Of a stretch of 49,645 nucleotides of DNA, positions 8,288-13,714 are shown piece after piece. A program made the translations under genes and the position numbers. The stretch's first letter is position 1. Every line of letters begins with the position of its first letter. The DNA is from Ruminococcus sp. (GTDB lineage Bacteria > Bacillota > Clostridia > Oscillospirales > Ruminococcaceae). The notes under the pieces are model-generated. The model was not told where the DNA came from. It did no database searches and worked only from the letters and a program-made list of their open reading frames with translations. Location: positions 1-49,645 of the forward strand of contig JAFUTU010000005.1 in the NCBI GenBank assembly GCA_017484095.1. The letters are read 5' to 3'.

Positions 8288-9397
8288 ATGACAATAGGAG
8301 CAACCATCAAACAGCTCAGACAGGAGCAGGACGTAACGCAGGAGCAGCTTGCCGAAGCACTGGGCATAACCTCACGGGCGGTAAGCCAGTGGGAAACAGA
8401 CAGAACTGCACCTGATATATCACAACTGCCTGCGCTTGCGAATTTCTTTGATGTGACGACAGACCATTTGCTCGGGGTAGACATTAGGCGCAAGGAGGAA
8501 AAAGTAAAAAAGATACTAAAGCAGGTCAACAGATTTCAGGCGCAGGGCGATCATGAGAGTTCGGCAGTTTTTCTCAGAGAGCAGCTGAAAATCTATCCCA
8601 ATGAGCCTGATCTGCTTACACATCTTGCAGAAGCCTTGCAGACCTTCTATTTTCATCAGGGGAAAGCAGACACCGAGGAACTTAAAAAAGAAAAGTCGGA
8701 CGAGATAATATCTCTGTGCGAAAGAGCGCTGAGATACTACAAGCCTACCGATGACAATAACTTCACAAAGCAGGTGCTTATCGGTCAATACGTCTATTAT
8801 CTGCATGATAAGAAAAAAGGCGAAGAGCTGGTCATGTCTCTGCCCAATGTATATTGCACACGGGAAAGGTTTTTAGCTGATCTTTACGAGGGGAAGGAAG
8901 CCCTTGCGCGCAGGCAGTCGGCACTGCTGTGGAGCATGACACAGATGATGCACCGTCTGTTTTGGGAAATATCCCGTGACGATCTCTACACATACGAGCA
9001 GAAAATAGAGATACTGAAAGCTGATGATGCACTGACAGAGCTTATCACAGGCAAAAAGCCCAACTTTTTCCATTGTAAATTATCGGTCAATGCAGCAACA
9101 GAAGCAGAGCTGTATTTAAAGATCGGTGATAAAGAAAAAGCTCTTGATATGCTTTGGTCTGCATACGATCATGCCGAAAGCTACATAAACCGTCCCACCG
9201 GAGAAAAATATGCCCCCTGCTGGCTTAGTGAGATGGACGACGATCAGATAAAAGTTCTCAAAATGGACACCAATACGAATTTTGATACTATATATAACAT
9301 TATCACAAAACCCGAGAACAAATTCTGCGAAGTGTTTGACGGCAACGAGCGCTTTGAAAGGCTTATAGAAAAGTTAAAGGGAAAGATAAGCAAATAA
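8288..9397 (+). CDS. XRE-family regulator with helical-repeat C-terminal domain
   Basis: A 369-residue protein. Residues 1-62 are a classical Cro/CI-type helix-turn-helix (IGATIKQLRQEQDVTQEQLA ... ITSRAVSQWETDRTAPDISQLPALANFF). The remaining 300 residues are helical and look like tetratricopeptide-type repeats (ALQTFYFHQGKAD, AELYLKIGDKEKALDMLWSAYDHAE), an architecture often used for sensing peptides or proteins. The ATG at 8288 has AAGGAG 10 bp upstream; a GTG at 8279 touches that site and is less likely. It is monocistronic. The target genes are unknown. Confidence 0.85.
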   Translation: MTIGATIKQLRQEQDVTQEQLAEALGITSRAVSQWETDRTAPDISQLPALANFFDVTTDHLLGVDIRRKEEKVKKILKQVNRFQAQGDHESSAVFLREQLKIYPNEPDLLTHLAEALQTFYFHQGKADTEELKKEKSDEIISLCERALRYYKPTDDNNFTKQVLIGQYVYYLHDKKKGEELVMSLPNVYCTRERFLADLYEGKEALARRQSALLWSMTQMMHRLFWEISRDDLYTYEQKIEILKADDALTELITGKKPNFFHCKLSVNAATEAELYLKIGDKEKALDMLWSAYDHAESYINRPTGEKYAPCWLSEMDDDQIKVLKMDTNTNFDTIYNIITKPENKFCEVFDGNERFERLIEKLKGKISK

Positions 9398-9404
9398 AAA
9401 ACAG

Positions 9405-9433
9405 CGGCATACCTGCCTTGTGAGGGTATTCCG
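9405..9433 (+). terminator. Degenerate copy of the CGGCATACC hairpin
   Basis: CGGCATACCTGCCTTGTGAG followed by GGTATTCCG is a diverged copy of the terminator at 8138-8170, here with a mismatched stem and no T-run. It ends the XRE gene and gives the gene two related flanking hairpins. Confidence 0.5.
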
Positions 9434-9497
9434 AACATCGTTATATCAAGAAAAATACATAATATATGCAGGAAGCAAAATTTTTTTGAAAAAACTC

Positions 9498-9526
9498 TTG
9501 ACAAGAAGCGCTAAATGCTGTATAAT
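9498..9526 (+). promoter_or_regulatory. tRNA promoter
   Basis: Perfect TTGACA (9498-9503), 17 bp and TATAAT (9521-9526), with the first tRNA starting 24 bp after the -10 box. It is consistent with strong stable-RNA expression. Confidence 0.85.
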
Positions 9527-9533
9527 AAGTAAG

Positions 9534-9650
9534 TCGCTATGGAACATAGGGCGGCATAGCTCAGTTGGCTAGAGCACTTGGTTCATACCCAGGGTGTCAC
9601 TGGTTCAAATCCAGTTGCCGCTACCATTAAGTTCCATAGCGATTTTTTCA
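9534..9650 (+). repeat. 12-bp inverted repeat enclosing tRNA-Met
   Basis: TCGCTATGGAAC (9534-9545) and GTTCCATAGCGA (9631-9642) are perfect complements on either side of the tRNA-Met gene, and the right arm runs into TTTTTT. In the precursor RNA they would clamp leader to trailer, either for processing or as a termination structure. tRNA-Glu starts only 9 nt after the stem. Confidence 0.7.
9550..9626 (+). tRNA. tRNA-Met (CAT)
   Basis: A complete 77-nt cloverleaf. The acceptor stem GGCGGCA/TGCCGCT contains a terminal G-T pair. The D arm is AGCTCAGTTGGCTAGAGC. The anticodon stem CTTGG/CCAGG has loop TTCATAC, giving anticodon CAT. The T arm is CTGGTTCAAATCCAG. The discriminator is A and the CCA end is encoded. 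CAT could be elongator Met or lysidine-modified Ile; sequence alone does not separate them here. Confidence 0.93.
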
Positions 9651-9722
9651 GGCCCGTTGGTCAAGAGGTTAAGACGCCGCCCTTTCACGGCGGAATCATG
9701 GGTTCAATTCCCGTACGGGTCA
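9651..9722 (+). tRNA. tRNA-Glu (TTC)
   Basis: A complete 72-nt cloverleaf without encoded CCA. The acceptor stem is GGCCCGT/ACGGGTC, the anticodon stem CCGCC/GGCGG has loop CTTTCAC (anticodon TTC), and the T loop is TTCAATT. It is cotranscribed with tRNA-Met. Base composition drops directly after it, and the mobile element's genes begin, so its 3' end is the best candidate for the element's integration site. Confidence 0.93.
9699..9722. other. Candidate left attachment site (attL) of the mobile element
   Basis: The T arm and acceptor end of tRNA-Glu are a classic target for tyrosine integrases such as the one at 13715-14818. The chromosome-like, GC-richer sequence ends here and element genes start within 200 bp. 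The matching direct repeat at the other end would lie outside the window, so this is inference. The stretch 9723-9893 has no gene; I see only a weak inverted pair GGTAAC/GTTACC within it. Confidence 0.35.
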
Positions 9723-9893
9723 TCTTCGCTTGGAACCGTGTGGTAACGGCAACAAAGATAAGGTTATTCGGAGTTGTGGCACATTGTAAAAGAATAAGCT
9801 CAAGTTACAAATCCAAACTGTTATTCAATTGTCAGTTACCGCAAAGGTCGTAAGCAGTAACCCATTTATATCAACTCCTATGGAGCTAATATC

Positions 9894-10199
9894 ATGAAAA
9901 AATATCTTAATGTTGAGTATTTAAGAACTCAGGCTGATATGCCTAAAGCTAATTATCGGCAGTATCTTGTTAATGTATATAATTATTATGACGATAAGAT
10001 CAAACAAGGTAACGGTCAATGGTGTATATCCAGCTACAGTGAGATCTTTAGTATCATAACAAAAGATTGTCACAATCCTGATTGCAGTTATTCCGCTATG
10101 AAACGATATGTTAAGGAAATGCACGATAGAGGATATATAAAAGATGTTTTTGAAGATGGTGAATGGCATTCTTACATAGTCAAAGAATTAGATTTCTGA
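9894..10199 (+). CDS. Small element protein, possible winged-helix, 101 aa
   Basis: An unrecognised 101-residue protein. The segment CSYSAMKRYVKEMHDRGYIK followed by a hydrophilic beta-like end (GEWHSYIVKELDF) looks like the recognition helix and wing of a winged-helix fold. A regulator or recombination directionality factor is therefore possible, but this is not established. GGAG lies 8 bp before the ATG. It is the first gene after the presumed attachment site and is convergent with the next gene. Confidence 0.6.
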   Translation: MKKYLNVEYLRTQADMPKANYRQYLVNVYNYYDDKIKQGNGQWCISSYSEIFSIITKDCHNPDCSYSAMKRYVKEMHDRGYIKDVFEDGEWHSYIVKELDF

Positions 10200-10201
10200 T
10201 T

Positions 10202-10468
10202 TTATTCTCTGCACCACTTATCGTAATCGAGCCGTTCAAATCCGCAGCTATATCCTTCAACAAACTCTCCCTCTGATAAGGTGAACTTATATACAAGCTG
10301 CATGGTATCAGATATTAGGATAACAATCCCGGTGGTAGTTCTTCCGGTTTCGTGATTTTTCACTTCCAATATATCGAACTCTGAAACTTCCAGTTTTTTA
10401 GAGTTCGGATCAATCCCTATTTGCGAAGAAATTTCTTTAACAAGTATTGATTCTATAGAATTTTTCAT
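10202..10468 (-). CDS. Small hypothetical protein, 88 aa
   Basis: An unrecognised soluble 88-residue protein with a beta-rich middle (FDILEVKNHETGRTTTGIVI) and an acidic C-terminus. There are no motifs or membrane segments. The start at 10468 is the only upstream ATG, but its ribosome site (AAAGGA) is about 14 bp away, so the start is uncertain. It lies tail to tail with the 101-aa gene, 2 bp apart. Confidence 0.5.
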   Translation of the reverse strand: MKNSIESILVKEISSQIGIDPNSKKLEVSEFDILEVKNHETGRTTTGIVILISDTMQLVYKFTLSEGEFVEGYSCGFERLDYDKWCRE

Positions 10469-10495
10469 AAATTCTTTATCATTCCTTTATGCAAA

Positions 10496-10552
10496 CAAAA
10501 AAATCAAGAGTGCCTTCGCTCGCCTAGACTAATGAACGAAAAACACTCTTGA
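10496..10552 (-). terminator. Minus-strand terminator-like hairpin
   Basis: TCAAGAGTG (10504-10512) and CACTCTTGA (10544-10552) are perfect complements. Read on the minus strand they are followed by eight T's (plus-strand A's at 10496-10503). The right arm also contains the -35 box of a plus-strand promoter, so the two signals overlap. Confidence 0.55.
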
Positions 10553-10577
10553 CATTTATAGCTAACTGTGTTATAAT
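10549..10577 (+). promoter_or_regulatory. Strong promoter without a downstream gene
   Basis: Perfect TTGACA (10549-10554), 17 bp, TATAAT (10572-10577). No open frame with a ribosome site follows for more than 1 kb, so the product is probably an untranslated RNA. Confidence 0.75.
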
Positions 10578-10583
10578 GGAACA

Positions 10584-10702
10584 CAGAAAGTACCGCATCT
10601 GTCGTAGTTATGGTGTTTCTCAGCTCGTGCTTGCTAAGCTGCGAAATATCGCCAAATAAGTGCTGGTAACACTTATAAGGCACGGCGGATGTGTTATTTT
10701 TT
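10584..10702 (+). ncRNA. Putative small RNA of about 120 nt
   Basis: The region starts just after a perfect promoter and ends at a terminator-like structure: TAACAC (10667-10672) with GTGTTA (10691-10696), then six T's. An alternative 7-bp stem ATAAGTG/CACTTAT (10656-10662/10670-10676) competes with it. There is no convincing coding frame. It lies about 300 bp upstream of the iterons, so a copy-control or regulatory RNA of the replicon is possible. The function is not known. Confidence 0.5.
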
Positions 10703-10849
10703 ACACTGTCCGTTTTATTAATTATACCACAATTAATCTGATTTGTCAATAGTTTGATTGAAATTTCTGATTTTCTATTATAAAAGTTTTTCATTAGCGC
10801 TTTGTACGCTTTTCACATTTTATTTTATGCCGTTAACATATTCTCAAAG

Positions 10850-10878
10850 CCCAATTTTTTGAGCCTTGAGAATTTTTT
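10850..10878 (+). terminator. Terminator-like hairpin
   Basis: ATTCTCAA (10850-10857) pairs with TTGAGAAT (10866-10873) and runs into six T's. It could backstop transcription from the upstream small-RNA promoter before the origin. Confidence 0.5.
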
Positions 10879-10887
10879 ATTGTCTTA

Positions 10888-10964
10888 TTTTGTCGTGCGA
10901 CAAAATTTAACCCCCGGAGACCGAAGGTTCCGAGGGTCGGAAAATCTGAAAAAGAAAGAAAAGG
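10888..10964. repeat. Composite repeat: palindrome, GC hairpin, purine tract (copy 1)
   Basis: The palindrome TTTTGTCGTGCGACAAAA (10888-10905) is followed by a GC-rich stem-loop (CCCCCGGAGACC / GGTTCCGAGGG, 10911-10936) and a purine tract ATCTGAAAAAGAAAGAAAAG (about 10946-10965). The same order of parts recurs at 14892 and 17059. Confidence 0.75.
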
Positions 10965-10987
10965 GTTGACGATCCGGCTGGTGTTCG

Positions 10988-11708
10988 CTAAAGGTGAGAA
11001 TTTCGACCATTAAAGGTGAGTCATTCTTGACTTTATCTCACCCGACTTGCTGTAAAGGTGGTACTCTGCTCCACTAAAGGTGTGATTTACGCCGCTTAAA
11101 CCACCACCTTGCGATATAAAGCTGTTTTAAAAAATAAAGCACCGTATTCTTTTTCAGAGAATAGCATGATTTGCTCATAAGAAAACATGATGTGATATTT
11201 CTAAAGAACACAGACTTTTTCATGAAAGGACATACTTATTAAGTATAAAAATATGTCGTAAAGGTGATATTCTGCTCCAAAAAATGTGTGCTTTTTGCTC
11301 GTTAAACTATCACTTTATGATACAAAGTTATTTTGAAGAAAATAAAGCACCATAGACTTTTTCGCGGAACAACATAATTTACACATAAGAAAATATGGTG
11401 GATAAAACAATCTAAAAAAGAAAGAAAAAAACGCCAAGCCGAGTGCTGAACGCAAAAGGTACGAAGCTTTTCCAGAAAAAGTACGTCTCAATATAATACT
11501 AAACGTACTATAAATAACTATATACTCTTCTTTTCTTTTTTAGATAGTCTTGATTTATACTCTTGATTATATACTTGATTTAGACAGGCTTCAAATGTCG
11601 ATTTTTAGGGGTTTTGTAGACTTAAAAGTGATACTCCGCTCCATTAAGGGTGGTACTCTACTCCATTAAAGGTGGTGTTCCACTCCACCAAAAGTGATTT
11701 TTTATTTT
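10988..11708 (+). other. Iteron replication origin
   Basis: Ten direct repeats with a 22-bp unit, approximately TTAAAGGTGGTACTCTGCTC plus two bases, begin at 10988, 11010, 11051, 11073, 11257, 11279, 11621, 11643, 11665 and 11687. They form pairs and one block of four that is exactly 22-bp phased. Inverted partial copies follow two of the pairs (about 11096-11110 and 11301-11320). An AT-rich, gene-free stretch (about 11400-11600) could be the unwinding region. Such iterons next to a Rep_3-type gene are the hallmark of theta-replicating plasmids. Confidence 0.85.
11045..11400 (+). repeat. About 207-bp tandem duplication inside the origin
   Basis: The segment from the third iteron pair through AAATAAAGCACC...CATAAGAAAA (about 11045-11190) recurs in diverged form at about 11252-11400. 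The offset is 206 bp at the iterons and 208 bp at the AAATAAAGCACC part. Both copies contain an iteron pair, an inverted half-iteron and the same downstream AT-rich block. Confidence 0.7.
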
Positions 11709-11724
11709 ATCGTGTTATCACCTA

Positions 11725-11753
11725 TTGACAAAACATCACTTTTATGTTATGAT
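11725..11753 (+). promoter_or_regulatory. rep promoter, overlapped by an inverted half-iteron
   Basis: TTGACA (11725-11730), 17 bp, TATGAT (11748-11753). The spacer contains CATCACTTTTA, an inverted match to the iteron core TAAAAGTGATG. Rep binding there would repress its own gene, as known for Rep_3 initiators. Confidence 0.75.
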
Positions 11754-11770
11754 GTAATAGAGGTGATATT

Positions 11771-12544
11771 ATGCCAAAAAGAGTAACATTACCTTCCACG
11801 CCTGATTATATTGGCATACCGGAAGATATAAACAAGCTGATTGTACAGAAAAGTAATCCTCTGAAATCTTTATCCGAGACAGGAATGACACTTTCTGAAT
11901 TTAAGATTTTAGACGCATATCTAAGCCGTATTGATAGTCGAATTCCTGAAAAAAGATCTGTGAGATTTGAAAAGGGAGAACTCGAAAAACTCTTAGGGGT
12001 TGAACGCATTCGTAAAGAGGACCTCAATGCTCGATTAGATGGTCTTTTTAAGACCGTTACTATAAAAGATAAAGATAAAGAAAATGGTTTTACTAAGATA
12101 GGTCTTTTTGAAAAAGCGGAAGCAAAACAAGATGAATATGGACTTTGGCAGGTCGATCTTGTATGTACTCCATCGGCAATGGAATATATTTTTAACGTTG
12201 AGATTATGGGTTATCTACCGTATATGCTTAAAAACATAATAGAACTAACAAGTCGATATAGCTATGTATTATACTTATATCTTGAAGCTCGCAGAAAAGG
12301 TTTACTTAGTAACGAATGGGAAGTAGATGTTGACGAATTAAAGCGAATACTTCAGTGTAATTCAAGTATGTATGATGAGTTCAAAGAGTTTAACAGACTT
12401 TTGAAAAAGTGTCACTATGAAATAAACGAAAAAACAGACTTGAAATTTAGCTATTATCCTCGTAGAAAAGGTCGAAGAGTGAAAATGATACAGTTTTCTA
12501 TTGAAACGCCAAAGAAAGAATTGTCGTGCGACAAAAGCCCGTAA
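11771..12544 (+). CDS. rep: Rep_3-type plasmid replication initiator
   Basis: A 257-residue initiator resembling the Rep_3 (Rep superfamily) proteins, which bind iterons through two winged-helix domains. The N-terminal domain (about 30-135) includes LSEFKILDAYLSRIDSR. The C-terminal domain begins around LTSRYSYVLYLYLEARRKG (about 158-176) and ends in the very basic YYPRRKGRRVKMIQF, as expected for iteron contact. The GAGGTG ribosome site lies 5-6 bp before the ATG. It sits directly downstream of ten iterons and an autoregulatory promoter. The last codons (LSCDKSP) are encoded by a copy of the element's palindrome, so that repeat has been absorbed into the reading frame. Confidence 0.87.
   Translation: MPKRVTLPSTPDYIGIPEDINKLIVQKSNPLKSLSETGMTLSEFKILDAYLSRIDSRIPEKRSVRFEKGELEKLLGVERIRKEDLNARLDGLFKTVTIKDKDKENGFTKIGLFEKAEAKQDEYGLWQVDLVCTPSAMEYIFNVEIMGYLPYMLKNIIELTSRYSYVLYLYLEARRKGLLSNEWEVDVDELKRILQCNSSMYDEFKEFNRLLKKCHYEINEKTDLKFSYYPRRKGRRVKMIQFSIETPKKELSCDKSP
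12521..12534. repeat. Palindrome copy inside the end of rep
   Basis: TTGTCGTGCGACAA: perfect 6-bp arms with TG centre, continuing with AA on the right. It encodes the CD of the rep C-terminus, 8 bp before the stop codon. Confidence 0.85.
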
Positions 12545-12559
12545 GAAAGGATCCTTGTT

Positions 12560-12718
12560 ATGAACGGTATGGAATACGAAGTAAAGTGCATGGCAGCGAT
12601 GAACGTAGACAGCTTGCAGTCCTTATACACAAAAGGAGAAAAGCTTTACAATGCGATATACGCTCTTTCTGAGAGCGATCGAGATAGGGTACTTGAAATG
12701 CTTGGAATAAGACTTTAA
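12560..12718 (+). CDS. Small protein downstream of rep, 52 aa
   Basis: A 52-residue soluble, mostly helical peptide (MNGMEYEVKCMAAMNVDS ... SESDRDRVLEMLGIRL). AAAGGA lies 8 bp before the ATG. It follows rep by 15 bp and is closed by a very strong terminator, so rep and this gene form a two-gene operon. It is not recognised. A role in replication control is possible only by position. Confidence 0.65.
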   Translation: MNGMEYEVKCMAAMNVDSLQSLYTKGEKLYNAIYALSESDRDRVLEMLGIRL

Positions 12719-12763
12719 AATAAGACTCTCAGAGCTTTAGTGAGACTCTGAGGGTCTTATTTT
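12717..12763 (+). terminator. 18-bp-stem terminator of the rep operon
   Basis: AAAATAAGACTCTCAGAG (12717-12734) pairs with CTCTGAGGGTCTTATTTT (12746-12763) with a single G-T wobble. The T's at the end are shared with the next palindrome copy. Confidence 0.9.
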
Positions 12764-12800
12764 GTCGTGCGACAAAATCTAAAAAAGGAAGAAAACAGCT
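12760..12800. repeat. Palindrome plus purine tract
   Basis: TTTTGTCGTGCGACAAAA (12760-12777) is followed at once by TCTAAAAAAGGAAGAAAA (12778-12795). This is the composite repeat without its middle GC hairpin. The terminator stem before it supplies the hairpin instead. Confidence 0.8.
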
Positions 12801-12801
12801 A

Positions 12802-12830
12802 TTGACAAAACCATAAAAATGATATATAAT
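12802..12830 (+). promoter_or_regulatory. Promoter of the type III toxin-antitoxin module
   Basis: Perfect TTGACA (12802-12807), 17 bp, TATAAT (12825-12830). It drives the repeat RNA and, by read-through, the toxin. Confidence 0.85.
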
Positions 12831-12836
12831 AATGGT

Positions 12837-13018
12837 GGAGATAAGCTATGTCTTATCGTATGGAAACTACTTTAGTTTCTGTAAAAAGCAGTGAACCCTA
12901 CTGTGAGTGGGAGTGGTAAAAGCAGTGAACCCTACTGTGAGTGGGAGTGGTAAAAGCAGTGAACCCTACTGTGAGTGGGAGTTATTCGTAAGGGGCTGCA
13001 TTAGTGCAGTCCCTTTTT
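12837..13018 (+). ncRNA. Type III antitoxin RNA: three 34-nt tandem repeats plus terminator
   Basis: Nearly three copies of a 34-bp direct repeat beginning AAAAGCAGTGAACCCTACTG lie at 12884-12917, 12918-12951 and 12952-12982 (the third diverges at its last bases). A 10-bp stem, AGGGGCTGCA (12991-13000) with TGCAGTCCCT, and T5 follow, 25 bp before the toxin start. This layout (promoter, about 2.8-5.5 repeats of about 34-36 nt, terminator, toxin) is the established architecture of ToxI/antiQ RNAs. The toxin cuts the transcript into single repeats, which fold as pseudoknots and inhibit it. A short leader (12837-12883) contains two small hairpins. Confidence 0.88.
12991..13018 (+). terminator. 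Attenuating terminator between antitoxin repeats and toxin
   Basis: A 10-bp stem (one G-T), loop TTAG and T5. In type III systems this leaky terminator sets a high ratio of RNA antitoxin to toxin mRNA. Confidence 0.85.
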
Positions 13019-13042
13019 ATTGAAGATGCAAGGAGAATGACA

Positions 13043-13663
13043 ATGAAAAAAGAATCTATGTCCCTTTATTATATAGATATGAAATACATCAGGGAACTCT
13101 CAAAAGTAGATGATAACGTCATGTCGGTTTCTCCTCAGATCAACAAGGGAAGTCGCCCTTTTGTCGGATTGGTTTTAATGTGTAATTCAAATCAGTATTG
13201 TATTCCGTTATCTTCTCCAAAGCCAAAACACTATAAAATGAAAAATGACAAGGACTTTTCAAGAATAATCCATCGACCCACCGGCAAACTTATTGGCGTG
13301 TTAAATTTCAATGAGATGATTCCTGTTGATAATTCATTAATCCAAAAAATCAATATTCCCAAATTGATGAAAGGAAACTCTAAAGATAGAGCTTATGCAG
13401 AATTGTTGAAAGATGAATTAAGTTGGTGTCAGCAAAACGAGGAAAGCATTTCTAATAAAGCCAACAAACTATATAGAATTGTTACAGAGACTCCCCAAAA
13501 ATCTCGCAACCTCACCCGTCGCTGCTGTGACTTTAAAAAGCTAGAAAAAGCTTTAGACAAATACCTACAAAAGAACTTAAATCCATCAACAGGTAAAGAA
13601 ATCAATCTGTTTGACGAGATTTTGCTTGATTTGACCGGACAAGATAGACACAATAAATTATAA
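13043..13663 (+). CDS. Type III toxin, ToxN/AbiQ-family endoribonuclease
   Basis: A 206-residue protein resembling the ToxN/AbiQ toxins. The N-terminus YYIDMKYIRELSKVDDNV matches the family opening. The middle has the beta-barrel-like segment PFVGLVLMCNSNQYCIPLSSPKPKH, whose serine-rich CIPLSS stretch corresponds to the catalytic region. Further on are LIGVLNFNEMIPV and a helical C-terminus. These enzymes cleave adenine-rich RNA, cause growth arrest or abort phage infection, and are held inactive by the repeat RNA upstream. AAGGAG precedes the ATG at 13043 by 7 bp; a GTG at 13004 lies inside the terminator and is unlikely. On this element it may also act in stabilisation. Confidence 0.87.
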   Translation: MKKESMSLYYIDMKYIRELSKVDDNVMSVSPQINKGSRPFVGLVLMCNSNQYCIPLSSPKPKHYKMKNDKDFSRIIHRPTGKLIGVLNFNEMIPVDNSLIQKINIPKLMKGNSKDRAYAELLKDELSWCQQNEESISNKANKLYRIVTETPQKSRNLTRRCCDFKKLEKALDKYLQKNLNPSTGKEINLFDEILLDLTGQDRHNKL

Positions 13664-13667
13664 TTCA

Positions 13668-13693
13668 AGCCCTCGATTATATGGTCGAGGGCT
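13668..13693 (+). terminator. Terminator of the toxin gene
   Basis: AGCCCTCG pairs with CGAGGGCT, followed by GTATTTGTC. The T-rich tail merges with the next palindrome copy. It may serve both convergent genes. Confidence 0.7.
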
Positions 13694-13697
13694 GTAT

Positions 13698-13711
13698 TTG
13701 TCGCACGACAA
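13698..13711. repeat. Palindrome copy between toxin and integrase
   Basis: TTGTCGCACGACAA, with the centre CA on the plus strand (opposite to the other copies). It lies 3 bp from the integrase stop codon. Confidence 0.85.
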
Positions 13712-13714
13712 TAA

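Noticed and set aside
9723..9893. Possible third tRNA or tRNA fragment after tRNA-Glu
   Set aside because: Only isolated tRNA-like words were seen; no acceptor, anticodon and T stems could be paired.
10504..10794. A 96-codon minus-strand frame through the small-RNA region
   Set aside because: It has no ribosome site, reads through a perfect opposing promoter and the structured RNA, and has an unlikely composition.
12848..12919. A 23-codon frame with GGTGGAG and ATG at 12848 running into the first 34-bp repeat
   Set aside because: The repeats are 34 bp, not a multiple of 3, so the frame breaks at each copy, and the promoter-repeat-terminator-toxin order explains the region as RNA. The start-like context is probably chance.
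12884..12985. CRISPR array
   Set aside because: The repeats are directly adjacent with no spacers, only three copies, and no cas genes are near.
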